Below, one piece after another: positions 21,401-32,845 of a stretch of DNA of 64,000 nucleotides; within the stretch, counting starts at the first letter, position 1; every line of letters begins with the position of its first letter. The notes beneath the pieces are model-generated. The model was not told the origin of the DNA. It worked only from the letters and a program-made list of their open reading frames with translations, and did no database searches. Source of the stretch: Mytilus galloprovincialis (taxonomy: Eukaryota > Mollusca > Bivalvia > Mytilida > Mytilidae); assembly GCF_965363235.1 (NCBI RefSeq), contig NC_134839.1, positions 75,479,410 through 75,543,409 of the forward strand, written 5' to 3'. The position numbers and the translations under genes are program-made.

Positions 21401-24400
21401 TACTGCTAATTGGTATTTACAATGTATTTATATGTTACAGGGAATTTGTGAAATCAGGGATTGCATGAAAATTGATACATAAAAATAATATCATTATACA
21501 CAAGTTCTAGCTCACAGTGTTTATTAAACAAATATATTTCAAAATCATTAGTGATCATTAGTCTACTTTTATATTATGAAAAACACATTTCTAAAAGCAT
21601 GTTATACTTAATTGTAACAGGGATTTTTCCAAAATCCCTAGCCCTATTTTCAGTTATTTTGTAAAATGCCTAACAATTTCAGGGATTTTACAAAACCACT
21701 GAAACTGTTAGTGAGTTTACAAAATCACTAAATAGTCCAGTGATTTTTACAAAATCCCTGGTTTTACAAATTCCCTGTAACATACAAGATGTATACACAG
21801 TAAAAAAAGAAATATGTATAGCAATACAGTAACCAAAACATGATTAGGAATTATTCAACACAAAAAAATAAAATACTGGTTGTCAGAATCTTACTTTATT
21901 TAGAAACAGTGAAAAAAAAAATATATTTACAGCAATACACTTACCATAACTCAATTACAAGTTATCAAACACAAAACCAATAGAAATTGGGCTCGAACCT
22001 GTAGGATGCGAACAGACTTTTGGTGCGAAGGTGTAGGGTGAGAAAGAGAAAGGGGGCGAATGTGAATGGGCTGTGAACATGATTGGGCGCAAACAGACCC
22101 GTATTCGTGCCTTTAAGTGGGTGTACCCCAAATGACCAGCCAAGTAGTTTAATTTTGTTTTATTTTTAGTAAACCTCTATTTTAATTGTTTTCACTTAGA
22201 AAATATGTCATGTATGTCAAAGTTACTGACAAACACCATTTGAGATTTTTGCCTGTCAACTTATATATATCATATATATAGAGGGATAAGTCAACCCGCA
22301 AAAATCTCAAATGGTGTTTGTCTGCAGTATCTTTCGACATATATATATATATAAATGACTCGTCTAAACATCAACTCAACAATATTAGATCTGTAAATTT
22401 GCTTTTGCAAATTTTTTGTTCTTCCCTCGCCGGGATTCGAACCCATGCTACTGAGATATCGGGACACCAAATCGCCTGCACTGTATACAGTGCGCTAGAC
22501 CACACAACCACCTTGGCTTCACAAAAATAAAGCTTTCGGTGGCCGTGTGTTACCTTTCCTCGTCAGTTTTAATCTAGCGTCGTAATACAGTACATGATAT
22601 ATAAGGCATGGAGATGTTATTGTTACAGATCAGCTCAATTATTTATAGTAAAGGATCCTTCAAATTAATGCAAGATACAGTCACAGAAAATAATTATATT
22701 CATAAGTACATGTACGTCTGAGTCAGAGACAACTCTACAACAGATTTATCCATGGGATCACCAGCAATGAATATATATATAAACGCCTAAAAAAGTGTAC
22801 ACAACAACTCCAAATACAAAAAAACGTAACTATAAATGTAATTATTTATAAATATTTCGGATAACAGATATCCTTCCTCAGTCAGATTCTGATGTTAAAT
22901 GAATCATCTTTCAGTCTTCTTAGATAAAACTATTACAATCTTGAAATTTATACAATAAAAAATGTCAAACCCAACATCAGTTAAGACGCTTGCACCATTC
23001 TAAAAATTTGTTAAACATGACATAGGTATTGTAATAGTTTTATCTAAGAAGACTTAAAGATGATTCATTTAACATCAGAATCTAACTGAGGAAGGATATC
23101 TGTTATCCGAAATATTTATAAATAATTACATTTATAGTTACCTTTTTTTGTATTTGGAGTTGTTGTGTACACTTTTTTAGGCGTTTATATAATTTATTTA
23201 TTGTGTACATGTATCGTTACTCGTAACGATCCAGCGCCCTCGTGGGGAAAATCGTTGACTACTATTCAGACGTTTTATATATATATATATAAATGTATAT
23301 GTTTGGTAATAGTTTTGCTTTAAATTCTGATGTATTTGCATTTTATATTTGATACTATATTATAACATGAATTGATGTACAATGTACATGTTGTACATAC
23401 CACTGCCTACATATTTATGTACAATATACAAAATGGTTTTAGTACTATGTATAAAACTGTAAATTTCATAAATCGCAAAAAACAAAAATGATTTAATTCC
23501 ATTATTATTATATTGTTATTTATAGAGAAAATATTCCATTGATATATGCAGCAGCAGTCCACTTCATTCTTCGAGTTAGAGAATTTGTTGTTAGAACATT
23601 AAAAGGCAATAATTATGATGAGCAGTTCTTCACAGAATTGATGTTAAAATTTGGAGAGATGTTTTGTATGATTTCTGAGTAAGTATGAAAGTAAATTTCC
23701 AAAGAAACGTTATCATGATTTTATGAATGGGGATTCCTGTTTTCAATCTTGTTTTGAAAGTTTTCATTTGAAATAATTTTTAAAGTATCAACATGATCAA
23801 TATTACAGTACAGCTGGAAGTATAAAGCAGTCAAAACAAAACAAAACTATTTTGTTTAACATTGTGCAATTCTCTGCATATCTGAATCCTGTTTTAGGCA
23901 AAAGAACCACAGAATTATCAACCCTTTATTCTCTGAATTATAAACTGAATACCAAGTGCATGAAGAGCTGATAAAATAAGTGCTTCTTAACATGAAAATA
24001 ACTCTCAGGTCACTCTTTCCTAATTTAAGTTGATATGTGTGTATGCATGTGGTTGTTGAATTAGTATTGAAAATGTGGTATATTTAGATATTGATTGATA
24101 TAAAATGGATGTACTGTCAGTGTTCTCCCCAGGATTTTTGGATAGGGCTGTGGTAAGCCCGTGATTTATGACAATTCTGAGTAACTTTGTTGTGGCGCGG
24201 TTGGTTTGTAAGTGATTTGTTATGTGTTTTTTTTATATTATGCTATTGATGTTTTCTCTTGTAATGATGTCCTCATCATGCTCATGGAAGTTACCCCTTT
24301 GTTTGCTAATGTTATTGTCTGGATATAGACATGATAGAAGAAAAGTCTTTTTTTCTCCATTGTAAAGTTTTTAAGAGTGTGTGTTATACACCCATGCTTT

Positions 24401-27400
24401 TAAAAATTATAAATTACTTGTTGAAAATTAAAAAAATTATAAATAGACACGACTTTTCAAGTCTCTTGCCTGAGGTGTGCCTCTCTGGAGGTGTACCGGT
24501 ACCTACATGTAGATTGTCAAAAGTTATAAAATACAGATAATGCATTTTTGTTAACATTGTATAGGAACATTGAAAGAAAGCAAATTGTGCAAGTTGAAGA
24601 GTAACAAGGCAAATAAACATGTATTAATAATTGATATTTCAATATGGAATGCATCTGTGAAGTATGTACATAATAAAACGAACACGAATTAATGACAGTT
24701 GATCAGAACTGAAATACACATAGTTAATTTTCTGGCATTTGATGTCTTGTTCAGGACGTAAAGTCGTTAATTCTTTATCTCATTTAAGGCAATACTAAAG
24801 TGGTTGCTGTATCTCAGCTGCATCATAATGCAACCAATCAGAATATATCATGTGATAAGTAATTAATTCAAGATGGCGTGTATGTCAACTGAAACTAATA
24901 GCTGTGCACAGTGATGCGAAGCAACAAATGTTTTGAGCATGTTGAATTAAATTAACATTTGCAAAGAAATGACATGCAGTTAATTTACATTTACATGATT
25001 AACATGATTTATGAATATTGATATTATATCAATTGTTTCACAGCACTGATAGACCTCTGATTTATTTTTTAGTTCTGGTGGTTCAAAACAAAGGTTTTTT
25101 AGAGTTGGTGACACAATGGTTTCATCTGTTCCTGATATCCGTTACAGTTTAATAGATTTAAGAGATCTGCCCTTTCAAACAGTAGCTGTTGTTTCTGTTG
25201 TTAAGGTAAGTTCTGAAAATTTTGGATGATATAGATTCTTTGAGCATTTGATACATGTAATTAAGTAAATTAATCATTGACATGTGGCAATGATATCATT
25301 TCACATACCATTATCAAGTGGAATGGGGGTTAAAACAAATTACAAAATATAGTCTGTAAAATATTTTACATTTAACTTTTTTCTCATGAATATTGCAATT
25401 TCAATGCATAACTGAGGAAGTTTTTTGTAAAGATTTTGGCATGTTTATTTATATACCCCTCCATGGAGCCGGTTAGAGCAACAAACTTTTTTAACTTAGC
25501 TGCAGTGAAGATAATGCCACCAATAGGACATATTCCTTGAAATATTTCTCCTCCAAAAGTTAACAAGTAGAAATATTAATGTTTACCAAATGAACTAAAT
25601 TTTGCACAATTTCATTTTGATAGGTAAAAAAGATGAGCAACTTTAAATGCAATGGTGAAAATTGTCCAAAATCTAATCAAACTGTAAACTCAATAGAAGA
25701 TCAATGTGCAACATCAGATCATAGAGAGCCATCCGTCATCCATACAGTAAATAATACAACTTCAACATCATCAGTGATGAGAAGTTGTCAGTTCTCAACC
25801 ACTACAGCAGTTTCATCAACTGTTAGCTCCACAGAAAATACAGACCTTGGTTCTTCTTCAAGAATGAGTGATTTCAATATACACACACTTGATCCAACAA
25901 TACTAGGAGAACATGGTGGAGAACTCTTGGCAGAATATGAAACTGTTGCTACCCGTCCCTATGTTATAGGAATGATTGTACATGGAACAAAGGTATTTTA
26001 GAGTTATAGTCATATGAAGTGTAGTACATGTACAAATGATATATTTATTACTGTGAAAGTACTTTTATTCGTGGGGTACCAATTTTCGTGGTTTTCGTGG
26101 ATGACTTTATCCACGAATTTAACTGTCCAACGAAATAAAACAACCATTGTCCAAATCAAGACATGGAAAGATCCCCATCGGTAGGTTAGACTATTGATAT
26201 GATCTAGAGAATATATATTGAATAACACCAAATCTGAGAACACTTTAATAGCAGTCACAGAACTACAACCGCATGCAGGATTATACCCATTTAATCTTTA
26301 ATAACCTAAACTACAATTTTTTATCTTTTAATTCTCATAAAAAATATTTTTGATCGATGAAAGTCAGTTTTCCGGTATTGATATGCTAGTATGATAAAGT
26401 GTTCATTTTATAGCCTCATAGTTCTCGTACATTAATTTGAAGAATTATTTGACAATTCAAGATACGTATATAGCATTTGTTTATGTTACTGTATTCTTTA
26501 GGTGACATGTTTATGGCCTAATTAACACCTTTGATGGTTTTTAATCTGTTGATCACTTTATCATGGGTTAATAAGTGTTATCACTACGATTTACACGGGT
26601 CAATGTTTATTTTGCAATTTCCTTCAATCTAGACTATTTGTAACCTTCGTTTCTAAAGGCTTTAATTTTCATTTATTTTTTTTAGAAAACTTAAATCCAC
26701 GAATTTAAAAACCCACGAACATGTAAATATTGCTCAAACCACGAAAATTGATACCCACGAATTAAAGTACTTTCACAGTAATATAATCACAAATCTTATC
26801 GCATGTATCATGTGTATGAAACATGATAGTATGAAATTCAAAACAGTGTAGCTGTGGCCATTGATTGACACATTAAAATCATTCATTGACTGGGACAATT
26901 TAGGTGAACGTTTGTATGTAACGACCAATGCTCACTATGTACTTTTTAAAGACACTTAAACTATGGGGTCACCAAAGGTTCTCAACACCTAAATAAAGTA
27001 ATTCGAAAAATTAATCAGAAATAATACGATATTTTGATTTATATCAATTATATAAATCAAAACACAAAGGTTATTCCTGATTAATTTTTCGAATTATTTT
27101 ATAATTAAAGGCGTTAAGAAACCTTTGTTGACCCCACAGTTTAAATGTCTATCGTAGGTACGTCATGAACAGTGGTTGTTACAGACAAACGTTCACGTAA
27201 ATTGTCCCAGTCAATGGATGATTTTGATGGGTCAATCAATGGCCACAGCTACACTGTTTTGAATTTCATACTACATGTAGATCTATATAAAAATTTTCTA
27301 AAATATTTTTTTTCAATGTTTTTTTTTTATGTAAAAAATGTTCCATTTTGAAACTTATAAAAAAATGAGTAATTTGTTGCTTTTTTAGTTTCAGATAGGT

Positions 27401-28266
27401 ATATAATTTTATATGTCATGTATGTAGTCCTTTAGAACTCTTGGAATTTATATTTTGGGCAATTTTAATAATCATGATAATGGTTGAAATGGAGACTAGT
27501 ATATATGTACCAAAACAAATTAGAAAAATAAACCAAAAGTTGTCCATATATAATTTATTCAGTGCTTGTTTCTAAAACTACATATTAAATTAAGGTATAT
27601 TTTCTATGGGTATTGATTAATAAAAAGGATGTTCAGCATGTTCAGGAAAAATCATAGGTGTATTATTTTTTTTTTCAAATATGAATATGGGATTTTGAGA
27701 TTATAATGCACCATCTAAAATACACCTGTATTTTATATGATTTGACAGTAAAATGTCTTAATTTATGGTGGGGACAGTTATTTTAATGAGAAATTGATAT
27801 GTACTTTTATCATTATCTGTTAACATGGTGGAAGTGGATTAAATCAAAGTAAGTCATGGTTAAAGGTACCCGGTCAAGCTTGAAAATTTTGAAAAACAAT
27901 ATTTTTGAAGAAAAAAAGTGTGAGCTTTGTCATACAGCTATTTTTTGCTACTCAAACATATCACAGAAGTGCTACTATATTCAGAGAAATGATAATGCAC
28001 ATGCTCAACTTACAAACAATATTTTCAGATATAACAATAGTAATGTATTTATTTACCTTTAATTTTAGATAATTGTTACTTGTTTGAAGTTACAAGAAGA
28101 TGACTATGATGAAATAAAACAAAATGGTAAACTTTCTGATGATCATTCAGTGAACATAACTTATTCAAGACCATTTGATATATTCTATCCAGAAGACAGA
28201 AAGATTTTATACAGAGTATTTTTCAGACTATCAGACAAATGTTGTGCTAACTCATCTACAAGCTGA
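18435..28266 (+). CDS. Five-exon gene, 423-residue protein of unknown function (possible PD-(D/E)XK-like fold)
   Basis: Coding exons by splice consensus and phase: 18435-18853, 23526-23678, 25073-25205, 25624-25992, 28069-28266 (1272 nt, phases close exactly, stop TGA). The start ATG has an AAAATGGC context and is the first in-frame ATG. The protein begins MAALKRKHDF, has an acidic/basic helical part (EESQDEHLSRRREYRSD), a helical segment from exon 2 (YAAAVHFILRVREF), then VPDIRYSLIDL and TVAVVSVVKVKK (exons 3-4), a Ser/Thr-rich low-complexity stretch in exon 4, and a conserved-looking end with GELLAEYE, GMIVHGTKVIIVTCLKL and RPFDIFYPEDR. No signal peptide or membrane segment. The order helix, P-D, strand ending in K, then GELL resembles restriction-endonuclease-like (PD-(D/E)XK) proteins, but where an E-x-K would be expected the residue is Lys, so it may be catalytically dead or the match wrong. 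Exon calls are firm; function is not known. Confidence 0.75.
18962..21095 (+). mobile_element. 5'-truncated, frameshifted non-LTR retrotransposon (LINE) in intron 1
   Basis: Reverse transcriptase blocks run in order but across frames: LFKSGSKDDPSNYRRIT (about 19077), PEQIGFCKGKRTSDHH (about 19213), CFVDLRRAFDTVNHDG (about 19322), GVKQGDNLSPTLFKIFINDI (about 19493) and CLLYADDLVLMSE (about 19601, with the catalytic YADD). Downstream come YKYLGIYVS, LLYGSEIWG and a C-terminal zinc-knuckle-like C-x2-C-x8-H-x4-C (RICKLCN..HFLLQC, about 20627). The frame changes near 19200, 19470 and 19980, and the endonuclease domain is missing. The 3' end is near GACAATAAAAAACTTTG (about 21070). It is an APE-type LINE of the CR1/Jockey/I kind; the clade needs a tree. 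It lies in the same orientation as the host gene. Confidence 0.85.
21120..22145. repeat. Foldback repeat with GTTTGCGCCC ends and AGGGATTTT palindromes
   Basis: The left part (CATCCTACATGTTCACACC, TTTGCACCCTACACG, TTTGCGCCCAAT, 21165-21240) is echoed in inverted orientation at 21985-22100 (GGGCGCAAACAG, AGGTGTAGGGTG, GTAGGATGCGAAC). Inside, ATGTTACAGGGAATTTGTGA (21432) pairs with TTACAAATTCCCTGTAACAT (about 21763). Between them are several imperfect AGGGATTTT..AAAATCCCT units (21618-21770). It is an old, imperfect foldback or MITE in intron 1 of the five-exon gene. No coding potential. Confidence 0.55.
22219..22333. repeat. Perfect 25-bp inverted repeat (hairpin)
   Basis: GACAAACACCATTTGAGATT plus TTTGC at 22228-22252 is perfectly inverted at 22298-22322. 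Outside the 25 bp the similarity continues imperfectly (AAAGTTACT against AGTATCTTT). The 45-bp loop is largely TA repeats. It abuts a tRNA-derived SINE and may be part of the same repeat unit. Confidence 0.8.
22335..22520 (-). mobile_element. tRNA-derived SINE
   Basis: On the minus strand the head reads GGTTGTGTGGTCTAGCGCAC (A box TGGTCTAGCGCACTG at about 22488-22502) and, some 45 bp on, GGGTTCGAATCCCGGC (B box at about 22430-22444). These are the two internal RNA polymerase III promoter boxes of a tRNA-type SINE. The body continues GAGGGAAGAACAAAAAATTT, TTTACAGATCTAATATTG and GATGTTTAGACGAGT, ending in a TA-rich stretch. It is not a functional tRNA: the spacing allows no good acceptor stem. 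It may belong to the V-SINE group known in molluscs (RUDI); that name is a guess. Confidence 0.8.
22777..23190. repeat. Long inverted repeat, about 163-bp arms, in intron 1
   Basis: Arms 22777-22939 and 23028-23190 are nearly perfect inverted copies (ATATAAACGCCTAAAAAAGT at one outer end, ACTTTTTTAGGCGTTTATAT at the other) around an 88-bp spacer. Landmarks in the arm are GTGTACACAACAACTCC, ATTTCGGATAACAGATATCC and TTAGATAAAACTATTACAAT. The few differences suggest it is young or kept similar by gene conversion. It could form a cruciform in DNA or a strong hairpin in the pre-mRNA. Confidence 0.85.
26051..26778. mobile_element. MITE with CTGTGAAAGTACTTT ends and TA duplication (intron 4)
   Basis: The left end reads CTGTGAAAGTACTTTTATTC, then GTGGGGTACCAATTTTCGTG; the right end is its inverse (CCACGAAAATTGATACCCAC, then AAAGTACTTTCACAG). 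TA stands immediately outside both ends (26049-26050 and 26779-26780). The element is 728 bp without a protein frame. A TA duplication suggests Tc1/mariner-type mobilisation. The TIR motif is one I associate with common bivalve MITEs. Confidence 0.8.
26829..27271. mobile_element. Foldback MITE with GTATGAAATTC ends and TA duplication (intron 4)
   Basis: The whole 443 bp folds on itself: GTATGAAATTCAAAACAGTG at the left is matched by CACTGTTTTGAATTTCATAC at the right, and further in GGGACAATTTA pairs with TAAATTGTCCC and AATTCGAAAAATTAATCAG with CTGATTAATTTTTCGAATT. The arms meet near ATATCAATTATAT (about 27050). TA lies outside both ends (26827-26828, 27272-27273). It lies only 48 bp from the preceding MITE. 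No coding potential. Confidence 0.85.
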
Positions 28267-29215
28267 GAGGACATAGTCAATTTGAAAAACAAAATAATGC
28301 ACCATGCATAAAGCCAAAGCTAAGTTGATCAGTTCATCTCAACGAAGTTTAGGAAGGACAAAATAGAAACCCTTGACAAAGTTTGGTGTTTTAGTGCTTA
28401 TTTTATAAGACATATCTGAGATCTTATCTCAATAACTATATATAACATGTATAAATCATGTTAATATGTGTAGGGATGCAACTGAACATAAGAACAGCAT
28501 CCAGGCAACTTTTGCTCACAGAGACCTACAAGTCATGGGCCATTGACTTTGGTTTTACATTGGCATTCATATCTCATTGTGTTGATCATTTAATCCTCTT
28601 GAACTGTGAGATTGTCATTCATGTAAAGGATTGGTTACTTTGTAATAAAGTTAAATTGACATGTGTTATACTTAATGTTCAATCTCAATAATAGGTTATT
28701 GTGCAATCATCTTAGTTGGGATACATGGAATAGGAATACACCTTGAAGAGAAATTACCTTAAATTTAAGCTCTCTTATATAATTAGCTAGTTCAATTGCT
28801 TTTAAAAAAAAATATGCACTGTTTTTCTCTCAATAAATTGGTTCAAGCACCAGTGTCAAGCAGTAATTTTGTAAATGAATATATGATGCATCAAATAATT
28901 TCACTACCCTGTAATTTTGTTTTGAGTCAAAACTTTTGACTTTGTGAAATTTAAGTTCAGAAATCATACTAATTCATCAAATTGTGTGCAGAGATGCACT
29001 TTGAAGTACTAATTGACAATATAAGTTCACTGTTGCTCATTTAATGGTGAATTGACTTTGGTCAAACGTAACTTCCAAAATCACATCTCAGTATCTTATT
29101 TGTTTTTACCCCCTTACATGAAGCAAACTTCATTTGTTTTTGTAGGATTTTTTTCTTAATAAAGTTTCATATTTGAATAAATATTACTATGCATTTGATC
29201 ATTATATCAAATAGT
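28267..29215 (+). other. Probable 3' untranslated region of the five-exon gene
   Basis: After the stop at 28264-28266 there is no further long frame with splice signals. Polyadenylation-type hexamers occur at about 28831 (CTCAATAAATTGG) and 29158 (CTTAATAAAGTTTC). Which one is used cannot be told from sequence. Confidence 0.4.
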
Positions 29216-29469
29216 TTTAAAACTTTATTCTAGATTTCAGAGAGAATACATTGTGCATAAGCTGTTAAATGGCATCAGGATTACGGAAATGCAATATACA
29301 ACCAATAGAAATCCTTTAAACAAAACCATTTTCACATTTTATAAGGCAAAACAAATGACACAAAAATGATTCACAGCCAATTAATCTCTCTGTTTTAGTT
29401 AGGCATGTATACTTACTTTATTTAAGACATGTTTGTTTTATAAATACCAAATATAGAAATAGAAACATG

Positions 29470-29830
29470 TGTTTTGAATGCCAATAAGACTACTCACCAC
29501 CAGAGACCAAATAATGTAGAAGTTAACAACTTAAGTGCACCATATGTCCTTCAACCATGAGCAAAGGCCATACTGCATAGCAGGCTATGAAAGGCTCTGA
29601 TATGACAAATATAAAACAATTCATAATAGAAAATTAATGGCCTGATATATGTAGTAAACAATATAAGAAAAATCATTTTGATGTTCTGCAACAGAGGACA
29701 ACCACTGATTAACAGACTCTTCACTTAGGACAGACACATACAGAATGCCAGGTTTTTGTGATACGATTGCTTTTAAGCAATCTGTAGACTTAATATACCA
29801 TTGACTCAGGGCCATACCCTCGCGTCAACC
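29470..29830 (+). repeat. CAATGAGACAAC-type interspersed repeat
   Basis: It carries TGCCAATAAGACTACTCACC, ACCAGAGACCAAATAATG, AAGTGCACCATATGTCCTTC, AACCATGAGCAAAGGCC, then GGACAACCACTGATTAACAG and ACAGACACATACAGAATG. The same order recurs at 37615-37990. It is longer than the copy at 2390 and lacks coding potential. Confidence 0.6.
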
Positions 29831-32800
29831 GTTTTATTCTAAACATCAAGGAACATCTCAGATTCTTGAGATTGTCTTGCTTTAAATGGTATAAAAAACA
29901 AAAGGATTGAATTTAAACAACTGTCCTATAATGTTCTTCTCATAATCTTCATGACGTTTCGATATTTCCCTGGACTTTTATGCATGTTTTTAACAACACG
30001 GAAAATCAGAACTAAGCAGTATTTATATTTAGTGTTTTTATAAATTTAGAAACACGTCAGAGGGAATTCCACATTTTTGATAACATGCGAGAGTTCTCTG
30101 AATTCCGATCGATAAATCTATTTCTGTCAAATAAGAACTGAAGTGTAGTTTTCATATATGTCACCGTTATGAAACTGATATTTGATATTGTACTTCCATA
30201 AAGAAATGGAGGTCGTTTAATTAACATTTAATATACGTCCTTGCTACAAATCACAAGTGTAGGGTTTGTTTAAGTAATTATGCGTATATATAGTTTTCTT
30301 GTCTTGATTGCTTGCCTTGATTGAATGGTTGCTCTGGATTCCCCACTCCATTGATTAATTTGAAACTCACAAGATCCTTCTATGTATGTATGCTATTGAG
30401 GGTTATTGTTGTTGCATAATTTTAAATCATATGCATCATTTAAATTAAAATAAATGTAGTCCACAACGTAAATGTGTAACTAGAACACGCCTTCAGCCAA
30501 AATGGAGTCTTCCATATTATCGCTTCGAGTTGTCTCCCTTCCGTAAGTAACTTTCGTCAAACGACGATACGTCAAGAAAAATTAACTCGTTCTGTCGATA
30601 GAGTCTATCGGATAGACGTCGTATTATATTAAAACCGATCGCAATTTAAACAGAGGAATGTGTACGGAAAGGAGTCATGCCCACTGACCCAAAGGAAATT
30701 TAATATTTAAAGAGTTAGGAATAGGGGTTACACCTAGAATTCACGTAGGATAATATGTGATAAGGTACAACATGTACGACTCTCACTCTCAGTGACTGCT
30801 GTGGAAAATTCAAATTGGAATTAAAAGTACAAAAATAAAAGACAATTAGTACATTGTTCATACACTTGTATCGATGATTGACTATTTTTTAAAGTTTAAT
30901 AACTATTCAGATTACGTAAATTACATTTTACGAGTATTTTACACCTGCAGTCGAATTATTTTTGAAAATAATACTAATACATGTATCAACGAAAACAATG
31001 GCAATCGTATCTCTAAGAGCAATCTGCTCTTTGATTAAAACAAATTCCTGCAACAACCCTTCCCTGACCTGGGACAGTAGTGTAACAGTACAACATAAGA
31101 ACAAACTATAAAATTCAGCTTAAAAGAGTCGGATATGTCTCTGAAAGAGTTTATCTTTTTTGCCAACTTGTTTCTTTATTCATATGAGGCTGACTTCATA
31201 CATGAGCTTCTTAGGAAGATAGTTAAGCAACCTCACATTCCGCTATGTAAATGAAGTTTTGCATCTAGACATTGATATTGATGGTCGGTTGGAAAAAAAC
31301 TTTTAAGACAAAAGGTATGGTATCAGCTTCACAGTTGTGAACGTACAATTTCTATGTAGCAATATTCCAACAACGCCTGCATATGGAGTATATACCTTCT
31401 AGTTGTAACGATACTCCAGGGCTTGCATTTTCTATCATGATTTCTTTTATAGATGGTTGTTGAGCACAAGGAAGCTATTACCTAAAATCACCCAACGTTT
31501 TCGGTTGCTTTGTGTTAAGTTTTCTATGTTCAGTTGTGTTTTATCTTGAAGGCTTTTCGTTTAGTCTTTTTGATTTTTTAGCCATGATTTATTATCGACT
31601 TATGAATTTGAAGGCCCTTTTGGTATTGTTCGCCTTCTTTTAATCAACGAAAACATAACGACACCATAAAAGGTTTCCCGAAAACGGACAATCATTTGAA
31701 GATATGATAGTGTTGAACTGGGTTGATAATTAAAGATATGTACCCTCGCCCTTTATAAGCGCATATGCACGATTGGAGGATCCAAATGGACATAGACAAC
31801 GGAGTTTCACATTCAAACCCTCTGAAATATTACATTTGTTGTTCTTTTAAAACTTGTTTAACTCCACCACATTCTGAAAGTGCCTGTCCAAAATTCATCA
31901 TTTTCTACAAAAATTAGACATTTAGTTTTTTTTGTTTGAATTGTTTTTCATTTGTCATTGCGTGGCCTTTTGTAGCTGTTTTTGCGAAATGGGCAGTATT
32001 CATTGTGCAACGATCGACGATCAACAGTTGTTAACTTGTGTGTCATTTGGTCTCTGTTGGCAGATATTTCTCTCATTAACAATTATACCAAAACTTCTTT
32101 TATTATCATGATTATATGAAGCAATGTAGAAAGTTAAGATGTACAAAGTGTCGTTGCGTTTGTACTCATGAAAACTGTAGTTGATTTCAAGGGATCAAAG
32201 ATCAATTATTTGAAAACGGCAAGATTTTGTAACAAAACAGAGAAACAACAAGCTATTTATTTCGAAATGATCAATCTAGTAAAAATACAATTATAGCTTA
32301 TCGTCATCAAATACATGGATATAGCAAATACTTATATATGTATACGCTGAATGAATATGACACTAGTCCTTCATTTTCTCCTCGAAAGGCTTGAGTTTTA
32401 CAACAGAAAATATTTCAAACAAAATTGAGTGACAACACATTTAGTTTTGAATTTAATGCAGTAAATGAAGTTTTCTAATCTTAATCTCTTTGATTATCAA
32501 AATGTACCTACCAAATGACTTGTGTGTGTTGGTGTGTCATTTGGCGATCAATGAAATGCATTTCCACATTTCAATTCCAGATTTGCAACTTAGTTGTCAA
32601 TGCCGATTTTTCTAATACATTAATTAAAAAACGGTACTCTTGACGAAACGGTTTTCATTACTTTAATGGAAACTTTCTTCGCTTGCTTCGAAGTTTAAAT
32701 AAATATTCATATGATTTCAAATGAAATAAAGTTGTATATATTGCTGTCCACTTGATTTATCATAGCGAAATTCATCTTATATTCACGCTTTGTATACTAG

Positions 32801-32845
32801 TATATATATATCCAAATGCATAGTCTTTTTCTTCTAAAACAATTT
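29831..32845. other. Intergenic stretch with minor repeat fragments, no supported gene
   Basis: The part at 31040-31130 (CCTTCCCTGACCTGGGACAG) resembles the end of the CAATGAGACAAC-type repeat. The part at 31500-31640 (TATCTTGAAGGCTTTTCGTT, TTATCGACTTATGAATTTGA) resembles repeats at 50760-50920 and 63575-63710. An ATGGAGTCTTCC start followed by a GTAAGT (30502-30550) could be a first exon, but no partner was found. Confidence 0.4.

Noticed and set aside
22430-22502. A tRNA gene
   Set aside because: A and B boxes are present, but no acceptor-stem pairing or proper anticodon arm can be built, and a SINE body follows; it is a tRNA-derived SINE head.
30502-30550. Possible first exon (ATGGAGTCTTCC..CTTCC|GTAAGT)
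   Set aside because: Good start and donor context, but no downstream exon could be found on the plus strand and the sequence resembles a common mussel repeat phrase (GTTGTCTCCCTTCC).
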